This document shows positions 63,430 through 64,000 of a stretch of DNA of 64,000 nt, piece by piece. Below the pieces are notes generated by a model, which saw nothing but the letters and a program-made list of their open reading frames with translations, had not been told where the DNA came from and did no database searches. The translations under genes and the position numbers were made by a program. This DNA comes from Flectonema sp. DT1601 (lineage: Eukaryota > Euglenozoa > Diplonemea > Diplonemida > Diplonemidae): positions 62,001 through 126,000 of the forward strand of contig OZ025808.1 in assembly GCA_964019425.1 (NCBI GenBank). The letters run 5' to 3'. How positions within the stretch are numbered: the first letter of the stretch is position 1; each line of letters opens with the position of its first letter.

Positions 63430-64000
63430 TTACCTATAACGGTACAGACCATCAGTTGAACCTGGAACAGAAATATCAGAAAAATCACTTCGAGCTCTAC
63501 TAAGTCTGGGAAAGCTTCCTTCATCAGGGTTGCTTTCTAAATTACCAGCAGAAGTTGTTGTGTAATTGTGTGGTTCGGGTTCAACGTCGGGTTCAACGTC
63601 ATCGTCTTCGTCATCAGTAAGGCATAATATATCTTTCAGCCTGCGTGAGGAATTCAAAGTGCTCATGGGTGGTCGATCAATCTTTTCTTCACTCACTACC
63701 CTTGTTATCGTTACACTCTTTCCCCTTGAGATCCCAGTACTTTTCATCGAAAGTGATGGGGAGCGTCTGATAACACCTCCGACATTGGCAGAAACAGATC
63801 TTATTGAACGCTGGCTGACGACACTTATGTCAGTATGAGAGAAGTTTTTTATATCACTTCCATTCCACAAGTTTCCAATCGAGCCTCCAGCTACGAACGG
63901 AGAATGTGGTCCAGATTGTCTCATTTCACCATGTTTTTCACGTTCTTTTGCGACAAATGTTGCAGTTTTCGAGAGAACGTTGCTTGACGATGTAAACAAC
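63430..64000 (-). CDS. Unidentified Ser-rich protein, 5' part outside the window
   Basis: The frame is open from base 64000 and ends with TAA at 63430 (about 190 residues visible). No ATG with a leader acceptor is seen inside, so the start lies beyond the window or in another exon. The sequence is Ser/Arg-rich and disordered, with an acidic patch (TDDEDDDVEPDVEPEP) and phospho-site-like phrases (RRSPSLSMKS, RARSDFSDIS). The last codons contain AGGTAAAG, which could also be a donor site, so the C-terminus is not certain. Not recognised. Confidence 0.55.
   Translation of the reverse strand, partial: LFTSSSNVLSKTATFVAKEREKHGEMRQSGPHSPFVAGGSIGNLWNGSDIKNFSHTDISVVSQRSIRSVSANVGGVIRRSPSLSMKSTGISRGKSVTITRVVSEEKIDRPPMSTLNSSRRLKDILCLTDDEDDDVEPDVEPEPHNYTTTSAGNLESNPDEGSFPRLSRARSDFSDISVPGSTDGLYRYR

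Noticed and set aside
1-64000. Assignment to trypanosomatids or to core dinoflagellates
   Set aside because: Trypanosomatids have almost no cis-introns, whereas seven genes here do. Core dinoflagellates are usually richer in G/C, and no relic dinoflagellate leader sequence (GGCTCAAG before the ATG) was seen. The lineage is left open.
1-64000. Alternative genetic code
   Set aside because: TAA, TAG and TGA each end well-supported genes at positions expected from family lengths, and none occurs inside conserved domains.
1-64000. Transposons, LINEs or virus-like elements
   Set aside because: No transposase, reverse transcriptase, integrase or capsid-like coding sequence and no long terminal or inverted repeats were recognised; A tracts alone are not evidence of retroposition.

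Overview
The window is nuclear DNA of a unicellular, flagellated eukaryote. It is AT-rich, uses the standard genetic code (TAA, TAG and TGA all end genes) and is gene-dense, with short spliceosomal introns of about 60 to 150 bases. Two genes belong to families linked to cilia and flagella (a TSNAXIP1-like protein and an STPGR/SHIPPO-repeat protein). Others are typical eukaryotic housekeeping genes: PAK1IP1/MAK11, BRCC36, a ZNFX1-type helicase, the serine palmitoyltransferase small subunit, a mitochondrial porin and a K+-type proton-pumping pyrophosphatase. I cannot place the lineage. The layout resembles the directional gene clusters of Euglenozoa or of dinoflagellates and perkinsids, but conventional cis-introns are too common for a trypanosomatid and the base composition is unlike most dinoflagellates.

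Layout: I support 29 protein genes (27 complete, one running off each end), and every one is on the minus strand. Reading in the direction of transcription (64000 to 1) they are: an unknown partial protein; a 1817-aa tandem-duplicated ADP-ribosyltransferase-like protein; a SHIPPO-repeat protein; three small secreted proteins; a sulfoacetaldehyde acetyltransferase (Xsc) with a mitochondrial presequence; a VDAC/Tom40-type porin; a sulfatase; three unknown proteins; the ZNFX1-like helicase; an unknown protein; a calmodulin-like protein; BRCC36; an unknown membrane protein; the pyrophosphatase; a RING/B-box protein; an unknown protein; the TSNAXIP1-like protein; an unknown protein; a class 3 lipase with an LYR-like N-terminus; a 2971-aa Calx-beta-type surface protein; the SPT small subunit; an unknown coiled-coil protein; PAK1IP1; a GAF-domain protein; and the first codons of one more gene.

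Twelve introns were resolved by joining exons in frame. Donors are GTATGT (8), GTGTGT (3) or GTATGA (1); acceptors are nearly all ACAG. The same kind of acceptor lies roughly 7 to 60 bases upstream of nearly every start codon, and at least one intergenic gap is only 115 bases. Together these facts suggest polycistronic transcription with spliced-leader trans-splicing. That is an inference; no leader RNA gene was found here.

The most unusual gene products are the mitochondrially targeted Xsc (an enzyme known mainly from bacterial taurine and sulfonate breakdown), the two-unit ADP-ribosyltransferase protein, the 23-repeat Calx-beta surface protein with a WW-like cytoplasmic tail, and the LYR-lipase fusion. 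No rRNA, tRNA, CRISPR array, transposon or virus-like element was recognised. The intergenic DNA is dominated by A/T homopolymer tracts and a few microsatellites.
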